A stretch of DNA of 7,593 nucleotides from Planctomycetota bacterium (GTDB taxonomy: Bacteria > Planctomycetota > UBA1135), in contig JAQWRF010000080.1 of the NCBI GenBank assembly GCA_029243845.1, positions 1 to 7,593 on the forward strand, written 5' to 3'. The translations under genes and the position numbers were made by a program. The first letter of the stretch is position 1. Every line of letters starts with the position of its first letter. Below the pieces are notes generated by a model. It searched no databases, was not told where the DNA came from, and saw only the letters and a program-made list of their open reading frames with translations. Of this stretch, positions 1 through 6,582 are shown one piece after another.

Positions 1-612
1 TTGCAATTTAATATTAGTGAAAGCCTCATGCAACAACAGCAATGGCTCCCGGGTCTTCACGGCCAGCAAGTGCGCCAAATGGATGTGTTGCCTACTGTGC
101 TAGAAATATGCGGTGTTGCATGGCCGTCCACGGCTGTCGCTCTTGATGGTCAATCACTACTTCCGTTCTTTGGAAATGGCTCGGCGCAAAGCGACCGTAG
201 CGCCATTTCTGAAACAGATAGCCAGGGAAGCGCCCTATCCGGCTTTACCGGGCCACTGCGCGCATACCGCTTACCGCATGCAAAGTTGATTGTTAGCGAC
301 CCATGGTCATCACTACCCTCTAACCGCGTTTGGTTGTTTGACTTGCAAACCGACCCACGCGAAACAGCAAACCTTGCCCAGCAAAAGCTTGATGAAGTTA
401 GCGATCTATTCGACGACTACAAAGCAAGTGGATGGTTGCTGCCAAGCTTCAGCAACTCTTCGGTTGCCATAACTATTTCCGAAGAAGAGAAGCTCGCGCT
501 TGCTGCATTGGGCTATGGTGAAGACTCTGAAGGCACCGCTAATGATTTACAAGACAGCTACTTCGACCCACGAGCTGTGCCCTGGGTCGAACTCGAACTT
601 AGCTTAGACTAA
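1..612 (+). CDS. Sulfatase family protein, C-terminal part (5' end outside window)
   Basis: This is the end of a sulfatase (alkaline-phosphatase superfamily), a hydrolase that removes sulfate from sulfate esters, usually in the periplasm or outside the cell. The frame is open at the left edge; the TTG at base 1 is probably just an internal Leu codon. Visible family signatures are VRQMDVLPTVLEICGV (residues 24-39), matching the usual V-x-x-x-D-x-x-PT-L-x-x-x-AG block; LDGQSLLP (48-55); LRAYRLPHAKLI (86-97); and WLFDLQTDPRETANLA (111-126), equivalent to the common LYDL-x-x-DP-x-E-x-x-NL motif. LALAALGYG (165-173) resembles the ALGY ending of many sulfatases. The formylglycine-forming C/S-x-P-x-R site and the metal ligands lie upstream of the window, so Cys or Ser type and substrate cannot be judged. 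It ends in TAA, convergent with and overlapping the oxidoreductase gene by 4 bases. A related phosphodiesterase or phosphoethanolamine transferase is possible but less likely. Confidence 0.85.
   Translation: MQFNISESLMQQQQWLPGLHGQQVRQMDVLPTVLEICGVAWPSTAVALDGQSLLPFFGNGSAQSDRSAISETDSQGSALSGFTGPLRAYRLPHAKLIVSDPWSSLPSNRVWLFDLQTDPRETANLAQQKLDEVSDLFDDYKASGWLLPSFSNSSVAITISEEEKLALAALGYGEDSEGTANDLQDSYFDPRAVPWVELELSLD
562..591. repeat. 9-bp inverted repeat at the sulfatase 3' end, possible stem-loop
   Basis: TTCGACCCA (562-570) and TGGGTCGAA (583-591) are exact reverse complements separated by 12 bases. The element lies inside the last codons of the sulfatase and just beyond the stop of the opposing oxidoreductase gene. 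A stem there could help stop minus-strand transcription or protect that mRNA's 3' end, but neither side has a proper T-tract, so it is not a convincing intrinsic terminator. A 9-bp repeat of this spacing is roughly the level expected once by chance in a window this size. Confidence 0.3.
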
Positions 613-1865
613 ATTAATTTCGTCTTGCCAGGTACTGGCACGGAAGCATCAACGCCCGGGCCACCAACCCATTGAGTCGGGGTTAATTCAAGCTGAGAAT
701 TAAGCGCCTGATCCCAGGTCACAACCTGGCCTGTATATGCCGACATGCGCGTCATGATTGCCGCCAAAGTTGAGTGCGCCATGTCAACACCTTGATTCAT
801 CGCGCTGCCATTACGAATCGATTCGAACAAATCGTCGTGCTCGGTTTGATACATATCGTTACCCGGGCCATCGTATTTCCATGCATTCTCGCCTTTGATC
901 ACAAATTTATTTGCCCAGCCATCCACGTAAGCGATGCCGGTCGAGCCAATAATGCGGTCAAGGTTTTCCATGTGGCAACCTTTCATTTGACGACACTGCA
1001 AAGTGGCTTGAGTTCCGTCTGCCCAATCATATACTGCCGAAAAGTGATCGAAGATATTGCCATATTTTGCCTCGGTGCGCGTTTGGCGCCCGCCGCTAGC
1101 CATCACACTTGAAGGCGTTTCATCACTCTTGGCCCATAAGATTTTATCGACCGAGTGAATGGCCTGTTCGACAACATGGTCGCCGCCGAGTTGTGTATAG
1201 TAAACCCAGTTACGTAACTGGTAGTCCAAATCAGACCACTCCGCTTGGCGTTCTTTAGACCATAGTTGACCTGCCATGTAGGTAGCGTGTACGCCGACAA
1301 CCTTGCCGATTTCGCCTTGATGAATACGTTGGTAAAGAGCGCGGTGTCCGAATGCGGAGCGCCAACAAAACCCACTAGCCACTGACAGGCCTTTTGCCTG
1401 TGCCATTGCCGCGGTTTCAATAACCGAGCGCACTCCGGCGCCATCTACTGCTACGGGTTTTTCGCAAAACACGTGGCATCCGGCTTCGACGGCCGCGCGT
1501 AAATGCTGCGGGCGGAAAACGGGCGGTGTAGCCAGTAAAATGACATCTACCTGCTCGATTACTTTTTCGAAGGCGTCGAAGCCAACAAACTGGCGCGTGC
1601 TGTCTGCCTGTAGGCGGTCGCCAAAGGTTGTAGTAAGCCCAGCGTGTGATTGCTGCAAGCGGTCGGCGGTTAAGTCGCCCATCGCATAAAGCACGACATC
1701 GGGATCAGCGTTGAGCGCTTGCATTGCCGCGCCTGTGCCGCGGCCACCACAGCCGATGAGGCCGACTCGCAATTCTTTAGCGCTATTGGCAACAGCTTTT
1801 GAGCCTAGTAAAGAGGTGGTGGCGATCCCTGCTGAGGCGCCTTTAAGGAATGTTCTTCGATTCAT
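609..1865 (-). CDS. Tat-exported Gfo/Idh/MocA family oxidoreductase
   Basis: This is a predicted NAD(P)-dependent oxidoreductase of 418 residues acting on sugars, inositols or their derivatives. The N-terminus MNRRTFLKGASAG carries a twin-arginine motif (RRTFLK), followed by a hydrophobic stretch and an Ala-x-Ala-like site near residue 26, so export in the folded state is likely. The Rossmann motif VGLIGCGGRGTGA is at 34-46. CEKPVAVD (134-141) contains the family EKP motif with its catalytic-site Lys136. GGDHVVEQAIHSVD (227-240) supplies the conserved His237 and Asp240 seen in subfamilies common in Planctomycetota and Verrucomicrobiota. I chose the ATG at 1863-1865 because the Tat motif begins there; the frame stays open to 1964 but that part overlaps the upstream gene and would put a charged extension before the signal. 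No Shine-Dalgarno is visible, and the start is 8 bases after the upstream stop, suggesting translational coupling. The real substrate is unknown; some homologues are glycosidases using an NAD redox mechanism. Confidence 0.93.
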   Translation of the reverse strand: MNRRTFLKGASAGIATTSLLGSKAVANSAKELRVGLIGCGGRGTGAAMQALNADPDVVLYAMGDLTADRLQQSHAGLTTTFGDRLQADSTRQFVGFDAFEKVIEQVDVILLATPPVFRPQHLRAAVEAGCHVFCEKPVAVDGAGVRSVIETAAMAQAKGLSVASGFCWRSAFGHRALYQRIHQGEIGKVVGVHATYMAGQLWSKERQAEWSDLDYQLRNWVYYTQLGGDHVVEQAIHSVDKILWAKSDETPSSVMASGGRQTRTEAKYGNIFDHFSAVYDWADGTQATLQCRQMKGCHMENLDRIIGSTGIAYVDGWANKFVIKGENAWKYDGPGNDMYQTEHDDLFESIRNGSAMNQGVDMAHSTLAAIMTRMSAYTGQVVTWDQALNSQLELTPTQWVGGPGVDASVPVPGKTKLI

Positions 1866-1873
1866 GTAACTAG

Positions 1874-4800
1874 TTATAGAGATGCGGTTTCTGGCCTGCT
1901 GTCCGTTACGATACGAAATCCTACGTAACCTGCGTCTGACATCCACCAAGAACTTTTTGGCCACTGCGGGTCACGAGCCTGCCAAGATATTTGGTAAATA
2001 GACGATAGCCCAGACTCTAATTGCCAAGCCTCGTCCATAAAACTGCCGCCCATGGTCATTCCTTGTGGTGCTGACGGGTCTGTAACCCACTCTTCTACAT
2101 TGCCAATCATGTCAAAGATGCCGTTTCTATTAGCGGCGTATTGTCCAAGCAAGTGCGGCGCGCCCTCAGAATTGTCAGCAAGCCAAGCGGTTTGCGCAGA
2201 AATTTCTTGTTCACCTAAGGCTGCGCGCCACTCATCGGCCGTCGCTAATCGGAAGTTGTGATTTTGTTTGGCGCTGAGCCAAATGCAAAAATTTTGCGCC
2301 GCCGCATAAGTCATGCCAATCGCCGGCATATTGTCGTGTCCGTAACCGCGGGTCACCGGAAACACCGAATGGCTAGGGCCAGTAACTCCATCAATTTCTA
2401 TCTGCTCATCTTCGCGTAAGAAAAACAAATCGTAGACATCCCAACTCACTTCTGTTGTTGACACATAAAGGGTCTTGTTGTCGGCAGTGGTAATTTCTTT
2501 AAATTCGATTGCATTCTCTTCTGCCAAATTCAACGTTACTGTTTTATCTTTTTGCCCTGATAAAAAATCCACTAAGTCAGAAAGTTCAGAATCGCTTATC
2601 TTCTCAGAAATGTCTTTGGGCATCGCTGATTCGGCCCGTGGCTCGGCAATAAATTTAAGAATTTGCTCAGCATCATATCGCGAGCCAATGCCGCTTAAGT
2701 CTGGTCCGGCAGGGTTCACAAAACCATCTGGCGTAACACCTGACATACTGTGGCATTTTGTACAACTAAGCACGGTGTTTTCAGAGAATATCTTTTTGCC
2801 GCGGGCCAATGGGCCTTCCGCTTTTATGGATGAAAAGTCGAGGTCCATGCCTTTTACTGAATCGATATCGCGCGGTGGAAATTCTTGCCACTCGTTGAGC
2901 AACATATCAAAGCCATGTGGCGCAGCCCATTTTTGCAAATACACCGCCACCTCTTCTAATAAGTAAGCCGGGTTACTGGCGTCGCTGGCATAGCGATGTA
3001 GTTCCTCCGCATAAGCCTTGCTTCCGATAAAGTTTTTACATGCAAGAATTCTTCGCACGGAAGCAGAACTATATTTACCGTGATCTGCGGAAAGAGTGGC
3101 GACTTTTTCTTTTGCAGAAATTATTTCGCGATCGTATATTGCACAAATCGCCTCATCTCTGATTTGCGCATCGCTGGCATCTAAGAAATTTATTAGCTCA
3201 GCGCTGCGGGTTTTCCGCAGGGCCAAAACACTTAACATGAGTTGCTCTTTGCTGTGTCCAGTTATCAGAGACGACAGCTCTCCTGGCAATGCTTGTGCGG
3301 CAACAGCCTCAACTAAGGCGCTGCGTACGAATCTGTCCGTAGTGGCAGCATGGCCATATAACAGCTTTAAACGGCCTGGGTAATGCGCTAAGCCGAGTGC
3401 AGCGAAATACTGAACTTGGGGCGATGCGTCACTTATTCCCTTAACAAACCATGCCTCTGATCTCTCATCATGAATCTCATTTGCGCTTCGCAAAAACTGG
3501 GCGCGTACTTGCGCGTCGTTGTCGCTAAGACATATTTGCGGCAAATGGTTTCTCCCTTGAATGCGCGACAACGAGCTAAGTGCCCACAAGGCATGGCATC
3601 GAGCGAGTGTCGGGTATTGGGCACTAATTGCGACAGAGTGCAGCTGCGGAACCGCGTGTCTATTTACCAATTCAAACTGTGCGCGTTCACGAACGCGTTT
3701 ATCTTTATTTGACAACAGGTTGATTAGTGTCTCATTGCGTAATTCTGTGATGTCGCAGCTTAAAAATTCGACGCTCTGTTGCTGCGCATTAATGTCGGCG
3801 CCAGCAAAGTCCGCGCGAAAAACATTCCCCACGCCGTCGCCAACCCAGCCTTTAATCCAATCGCTTAAATACATTGATCCGTCTGGGGCGAAACAAACAT
3901 CGGTGGCCAGCACCTTCCACCAAAACTCTTCTTCGGACTCGAAAGCAAATCCGGCGCCATCTTCTTTTACGGTAAAGCGCAAGATGCCTGAGTAATCTGA
4001 TCCACCGCGGAAATCTGCAAGGAAAAACGAATCGTCATATTCTGGACCCATGCCAACGCCGGGGTAATGCGCCAAGCCAGACGGGCCTGCAGCAATATTA
4101 GCTAAAGGAGAATTCAAAAATTGCGGGTGGTTTTTTTCACTAGCATCCCACCACGATTCACGCATCCATTGGCCGCGGTCTGGTAAAGACTGAAAGTTCA
4201 TGCGCCATCCGCTATCACTACCTTGATATAAATAAACTAAACGCGCGCGATCGCCAGCATCAGAGTTATTGTCTACAGTAAATAAGTTGCCGTAGTCATC
4301 GAAAGCTAACTCTTGCGGGTTACGCAATCCGTAACTAAAGACTTCTAGGTCGCTGCCATCAGGCCAAGAGCGGAATACCGCTCCGCGACCCGGCTCGGAG
4401 AAGCTCACCCCTTCTTTAGTAGTGATATTGTAGCCACGATCACCAATGCTCCAATAAATTCTGCCAAAGGGTCCGCGAGTTAATCCGTGCATGTCATGTC
4501 CACGTAATGCCACGCGCACTCCGAAACCTGTTTGCATGTTTTCACGCATATCAGCGATGTCATCGCCATCGGTGTCGCGCAACTTCCATAGGTCGGGGAT
4601 ACATGTGTAGTAAACGTCGCCATCTAAATAAAGAAGACCGGCGCCGGTGCCTACGAGTAAGTCGTCGAAGCCACCAGCGTAGACCGTGCTCTTATCGACA
4701 ATAAAGTCGCCATCTAAATCTCGCAGCAACACAATGCGGTCTTCGTTGGTCGACCATTTTTCTACTAATTCCGGGTGATGCTTGCGGTACATATCACCAC

Positions 4801-5044
4801 GCTCTTCAACAGTTTGTAGTCGCAGGTCATCTTCGAGCCACTCTGGGAAAGTGCGGTTGTCAGGCACGCCAAAAGTCTCTTGACGGTATGTTTCTGCAAT
4901 AAATATCTCAAAATTGGGGCCTACCTCTAGGCATACTGGGTTAGCAAGCTGCGGAGCCTCTGCTACCTTCAAGATATCTGCCTCAGCCTTAATCTCATGC
5001 TGAATCGGGGACATTGCGACTAAAAGGGCGACTGTTGCGTTCAT
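1874..5044 (-). CDS. PVC-type c-type cytochrome: propeller, HEAT repeats, CXXCH and C-terminal FGE-like domain
   Basis: This is a 1056-residue multidomain protein, probably periplasmic. Residues about 25-415 form a PVC-type membrane-bound-dehydrogenase-like beta-propeller, with Asp-rich turns DLDGD (109-113) and DTDGDD (157-162) and the blade motif YGLRNPQELAFDDYGNLF (238-255). Residues about 430-720 are helical HEAT-like repeats. A single mono-haem cytochrome c domain (about 745-830) has CTKCH at 761-765; Met808 in AMPK is the likely second haem ligand. Residues about 848-1046 are an FGE-sulfatase (SUMF1-like) domain: FRLATADEWRAAL (931-943), DMIGNVEEW (978-986), GGSF (999-1002), GYVGFRIV (1039-1046). 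That domain has only one Cys (920), so the catalytic Cys pair of true FGE is absent. An in-frame TAA sits directly before the ATG, fixing it as the most upstream start. The N-terminus (ATVALLVAM, then KAEA near 19-22) is a short, weak signal peptide without basic residues. The protein probably transfers electrons during sugar oxidation; its substrate is unknown. It heads an operon with the downstream Gfo/Idh/MocA gene. Confidence 0.9.
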   Translation of the reverse strand: MNATVALLVAMSPIQHEIKAEADILKVAEAPQLANPVCLEVGPNFEIFIAETYRQETFGVPDNRTFPEWLEDDLRLQTVEERGDMYRKHHPELVEKWSTNEDRIVLLRDLDGDFIVDKSTVYAGGFDDLLVGTGAGLLYLDGDVYYTCIPDLWKLRDTDGDDIADMRENMQTGFGVRVALRGHDMHGLTRGPFGRIYWSIGDRGYNITTKEGVSFSEPGRGAVFRSWPDGSDLEVFSYGLRNPQELAFDDYGNLFTVDNNSDAGDRARLVYLYQGSDSGWRMNFQSLPDRGQWMRESWWDASEKNHPQFLNSPLANIAAGPSGLAHYPGVGMGPEYDDSFFLADFRGGSDYSGILRFTVKEDGAGFAFESEEEFWWKVLATDVCFAPDGSMYLSDWIKGWVGDGVGNVFRADFAGADINAQQQSVEFLSCDITELRNETLINLLSNKDKRVRERAQFELVNRHAVPQLHSVAISAQYPTLARCHALWALSSLSRIQGRNHLPQICLSDNDAQVRAQFLRSANEIHDERSEAWFVKGISDASPQVQYFAALGLAHYPGRLKLLYGHAATTDRFVRSALVEAVAAQALPGELSSLITGHSKEQLMLSVLALRKTRSAELINFLDASDAQIRDEAICAIYDREIISAKEKVATLSADHGKYSSASVRRILACKNFIGSKAYAEELHRYASDASNPAYLLEEVAVYLQKWAAPHGFDMLLNEWQEFPPRDIDSVKGMDLDFSSIKAEGPLARGKKIFSENTVLSCTKCHSMSGVTPDGFVNPAGPDLSGIGSRYDAEQILKFIAEPRAESAMPKDISEKISDSELSDLVDFLSGQKDKTVTLNLAEENAIEFKEITTADNKTLYVSTTEVSWDVYDLFFLREDEQIEIDGVTGPSHSVFPVTRGYGHDNMPAIGMTYAAAQNFCIWLSAKQNHNFRLATADEWRAALGEQEISAQTAWLADNSEGAPHLLGQYAANRNGIFDMIGNVEEWVTDPSAPQGMTMGGSFMDEAWQLESGLSSIYQISWQARDPQWPKSSWWMSDAGYVGFRIVTDSRPETASL

Positions 5045-5069
5045 TTATCTATTTTTTTTGTTATTTCTG

Positions 5070-5084
5070 CACTAATGCTTAGTG
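5070..5084. promoter_or_regulatory. Palindrome in the divergent promoter region, possible operator
   Basis: CACTAATGCTTAGTG is a perfect 6-bp inverted repeat around a 3-base centre, 26 bases upstream of the cytochrome gene start. Part of it, TAATGC (5073-5078), recurs inverted as GCATTA at 5091-5096. The site lies in an AT-rich stretch where a promoter for the minus-strand operon would be expected, so it could be a regulator binding site. Short palindromes are frequent by chance and no regulator gene is in the window, so this is a weak call. I found no convincing -35/-10 pair for the minus-strand operon. Confidence 0.25.
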
Positions 5085-5110
5085 TTTTATGCATTATTTG
5101 CCATTTTCAC

Positions 5111-5139
5111 TTTGCATCGTGTCGGCTAATACGTACAAT
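5111..5139 (+). promoter_or_regulatory. Candidate sigma-70-type promoter for glnA
   Basis: TTTGCA (5111-5116) and TACAAT (5134-5139) are separated by 17 bases and resemble -35 and -10 boxes; the -10 differs from TATAAT at one base while the -35 is poor. Transcription would begin near 5146, leaving a leader of about 23 bases before the glnA ATG. No sigma-54 type GG/GC pair was recognised. The leader has no clear Shine-Dalgarno sequence. Confidence 0.45.
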
Positions 5140-5168
5140 TTGTTTTTCCTTAACCCCAAAGACTACAA

Positions 5169-6578
5169 ATGACTACCGCTATCATGGATAACTTCACCAA
5201 TGCTCAAGAATCGTGCTCACAGCTTAGCAAAGCCTTGACCCGCCAAGAGATTCTTGACCACGCCTCTAAATATAACGTACGCTTCATGAGAATGCAGTTC
5301 ACTGATATTCATGGCACCAACAAAAACGTTGAAATCCCTGCAAGCCAGTTTGCAAAAGCTCTTGATGGCGAAATCATGTTTGACGGTTCGTCAATCGAAG
5401 GCTTCACTCGCATCGAAGAGTCGGACATGCTGCTTAGCCCGGACTATGCGACCTACCGCATCGATCCATGGCCGAGCTCGGGCCAGTCACACACGGACCA
5501 TGGCTTGGTTGCGCACATTATCTGTGACGTAATGCTTCCTGGTGGCAAACCTTTCCCGGGCTGCCCACGCGGCATCCTTAAGAAAGTCTGTGATGAAGCA
5601 AAAGCAATGGGCTACGAGATGAACGCTGGCCCAGAAGCAGAATTCTTTTTGTTCATGCGTACCGAAGATGGCCGCGCAACTACCAAAACTCATGACAACG
5701 CGGGTTACTTCGACCTAGCGCCAGCTGACCTCGGCGAAGAATGTCGCCGCGAGATTGTTATCGCTCTTGAAAAACTTGGTTTTGAAATTGAAGCTGCGCA
5801 CCACGAAGTTGCTGCCGGCCAACACGAAATCGATTTCAAATACGGCAACGCTGTGGACACCGCCGACAAGCTATCTACATTCCGTTTCGTAGTTCGCAAA
5901 GTTGCGCGCGACATGGGATTACACGCCACCTTTATGCCGAAGCCATTGTTCGGAGTGAATGGTTCTGGCATGCACGTTCACATGTCACTCTTTGAAAATG
6001 GCAAAAATGTTTTCTTCAAAGAAGGTGCGGATAATGATGGTGTCTCAGACATTATGCGTTGGTATGTTGGCGGCCTAATAACCCACGGGCGCTCATTCTC
6101 TGCGGTAACGAACCCAACCGTTAACTCTTACAAGCGTTTAGTTCCTGGGTACGAAGCTCCTACTCACCTAGCGTGGTCGATGCGCAACCGTTCGCCGCTA
6201 ATCCGCGTTCCGGCGCGCCGTGGCACCGGAACTCGTTGTGAATTACGCAGCCCTGATCCTTCTTGTAACCCATACCTTGCTTTCGCAGTAATGTTGGCCG
6301 CGGGCCTAGATGGTGTGCGCAACAAGATTGAGCCGCCAGCCCCGGTGACTGGTAATGTTTACACCATGAGCGCACGCGAACGGTCACGCTACAAGATTAA
6401 GAGCTTACCGGCCAACCTCGGTGAAGCAATCAATCAGCTTGAAAAGAACCCGCTAATGAAAGAAGCTCTTGGCGAGCACGTTTTTAGGCAATTCATAGAT
6501 GCGAAGCGAACTGAATGGGGTGAGTACATCGCGCAAGTTCACGAATGGGAACTCGATCGTTACCTAAGTAACCTCTAA
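5169..6578 (+). CDS. glnA: Type I glutamine synthetase, alpha (Bacillus-like) subtype
   Basis: Glutamine synthetase makes glutamine from glutamate, ammonia and ATP in the cytoplasm, as a dodecamer in type I enzymes. All main signatures are present: MFDGSSIEGF (70-79), the metal-ligand segment NAGPEAEFFLF (152-162; Glu156, Glu158), HHEVAAGQHEIDF (211-223; Glu213, Glu220), the ATP segment MPKPLFGVNGSGMHVHMS (256-273; His269), the flap NPTVNSYKRLVPGYEAP (315-331; Glu329), and RVPARRGTGTRCELR (346-360). The C-terminal part around NVYTM (396-400) resembles Bacillus-type enzymes and lacks the NLYDLP adenylylation-site segment of the beta subtype. Arg81, in GFTRIEE, matches the arginine (Arg62 of B. 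subtilis) needed for glutamine feedback inhibition. Control by feedback rather than adenylylation is therefore likely. At 469 residues it is longer than usual for the alpha subtype, mainly from about 20 extra N-terminal residues. An ATG at 5184 is an alternative start; neither has a Shine-Dalgarno. The gene is monocistronic, with a terminator just downstream. Confidence 0.97.
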   Translation: MTTAIMDNFTNAQESCSQLSKALTRQEILDHASKYNVRFMRMQFTDIHGTNKNVEIPASQFAKALDGEIMFDGSSIEGFTRIEESDMLLSPDYATYRIDPWPSSGQSHTDHGLVAHIICDVMLPGGKPFPGCPRGILKKVCDEAKAMGYEMNAGPEAEFFLFMRTEDGRATTKTHDNAGYFDLAPADLGEECRREIVIALEKLGFEIEAAHHEVAAGQHEIDFKYGNAVDTADKLSTFRFVVRKVARDMGLHATFMPKPLFGVNGSGMHVHMSLFENGKNVFFKEGADNDGVSDIMRWYVGGLITHGRSFSAVTNPTVNSYKRLVPGYEAPTHLAWSMRNRSPLIRVPARRGTGTRCELRSPDPSCNPYLAFAVMLAAGLDGVRNKIEPPAPVTGNVYTMSARERSRYKIKSLPANLGEAINQLEKNPLMKEALGEHVFRQFIDAKRTEWGEYIAQVHEWELDRYLSNL

Positions 6579-6582
6579 TAAA

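Noticed and set aside
1..3. TTG at base 1 as a true start codon of the sulfatase
   Set aside because: The protein from here would lack the whole catalytic half of a sulfatase; the open frame at the edge indicates a gene continuing outside the window.
626..640. TGCCAG-GTA-CTGGCA hairpin near the oxidoreductase 3' end as a terminator
   Set aside because: The stem is only 6 bp, lies before the stop codon of the minus-strand gene, and is not followed by a T-tract on either strand.
1103..1444. 113-codon minus-strand frame inside the Gfo/Idh/MocA gene
   Set aside because: It is a different frame of the same strand within a conserved gene and has no family resemblance.
1866..1964. Possible 33-residue N-terminal extension of the Gfo/Idh/MocA gene
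   Set aside because: It overlaps the end of the cytochrome gene and would place charged sequence before a clean Tat signal; the ATG at 1865 fits the family.
1874..2530. FGE-like domain as an active sulfatase-maturing enzyme
   Set aside because: Only one cysteine is present in the domain and none lies near the C-terminal position of the catalytic pair, so formylglycine formation by the known mechanism is not supported.
2475..2966. 163-codon plus-strand frame opposite the cytochrome/FGE region
   Set aside because: It mirrors the real gene's codons, including the CXXCH region, and has no recognisable domain.
3470..3995. Open plus-strand frames of 80 and 144 codons opposite the cytochrome gene
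   Set aside because: They are antisense to a well-supported coding region, resemble no family and have Cys/Ser/Arg-rich, unstructured composition typical of shadow frames.
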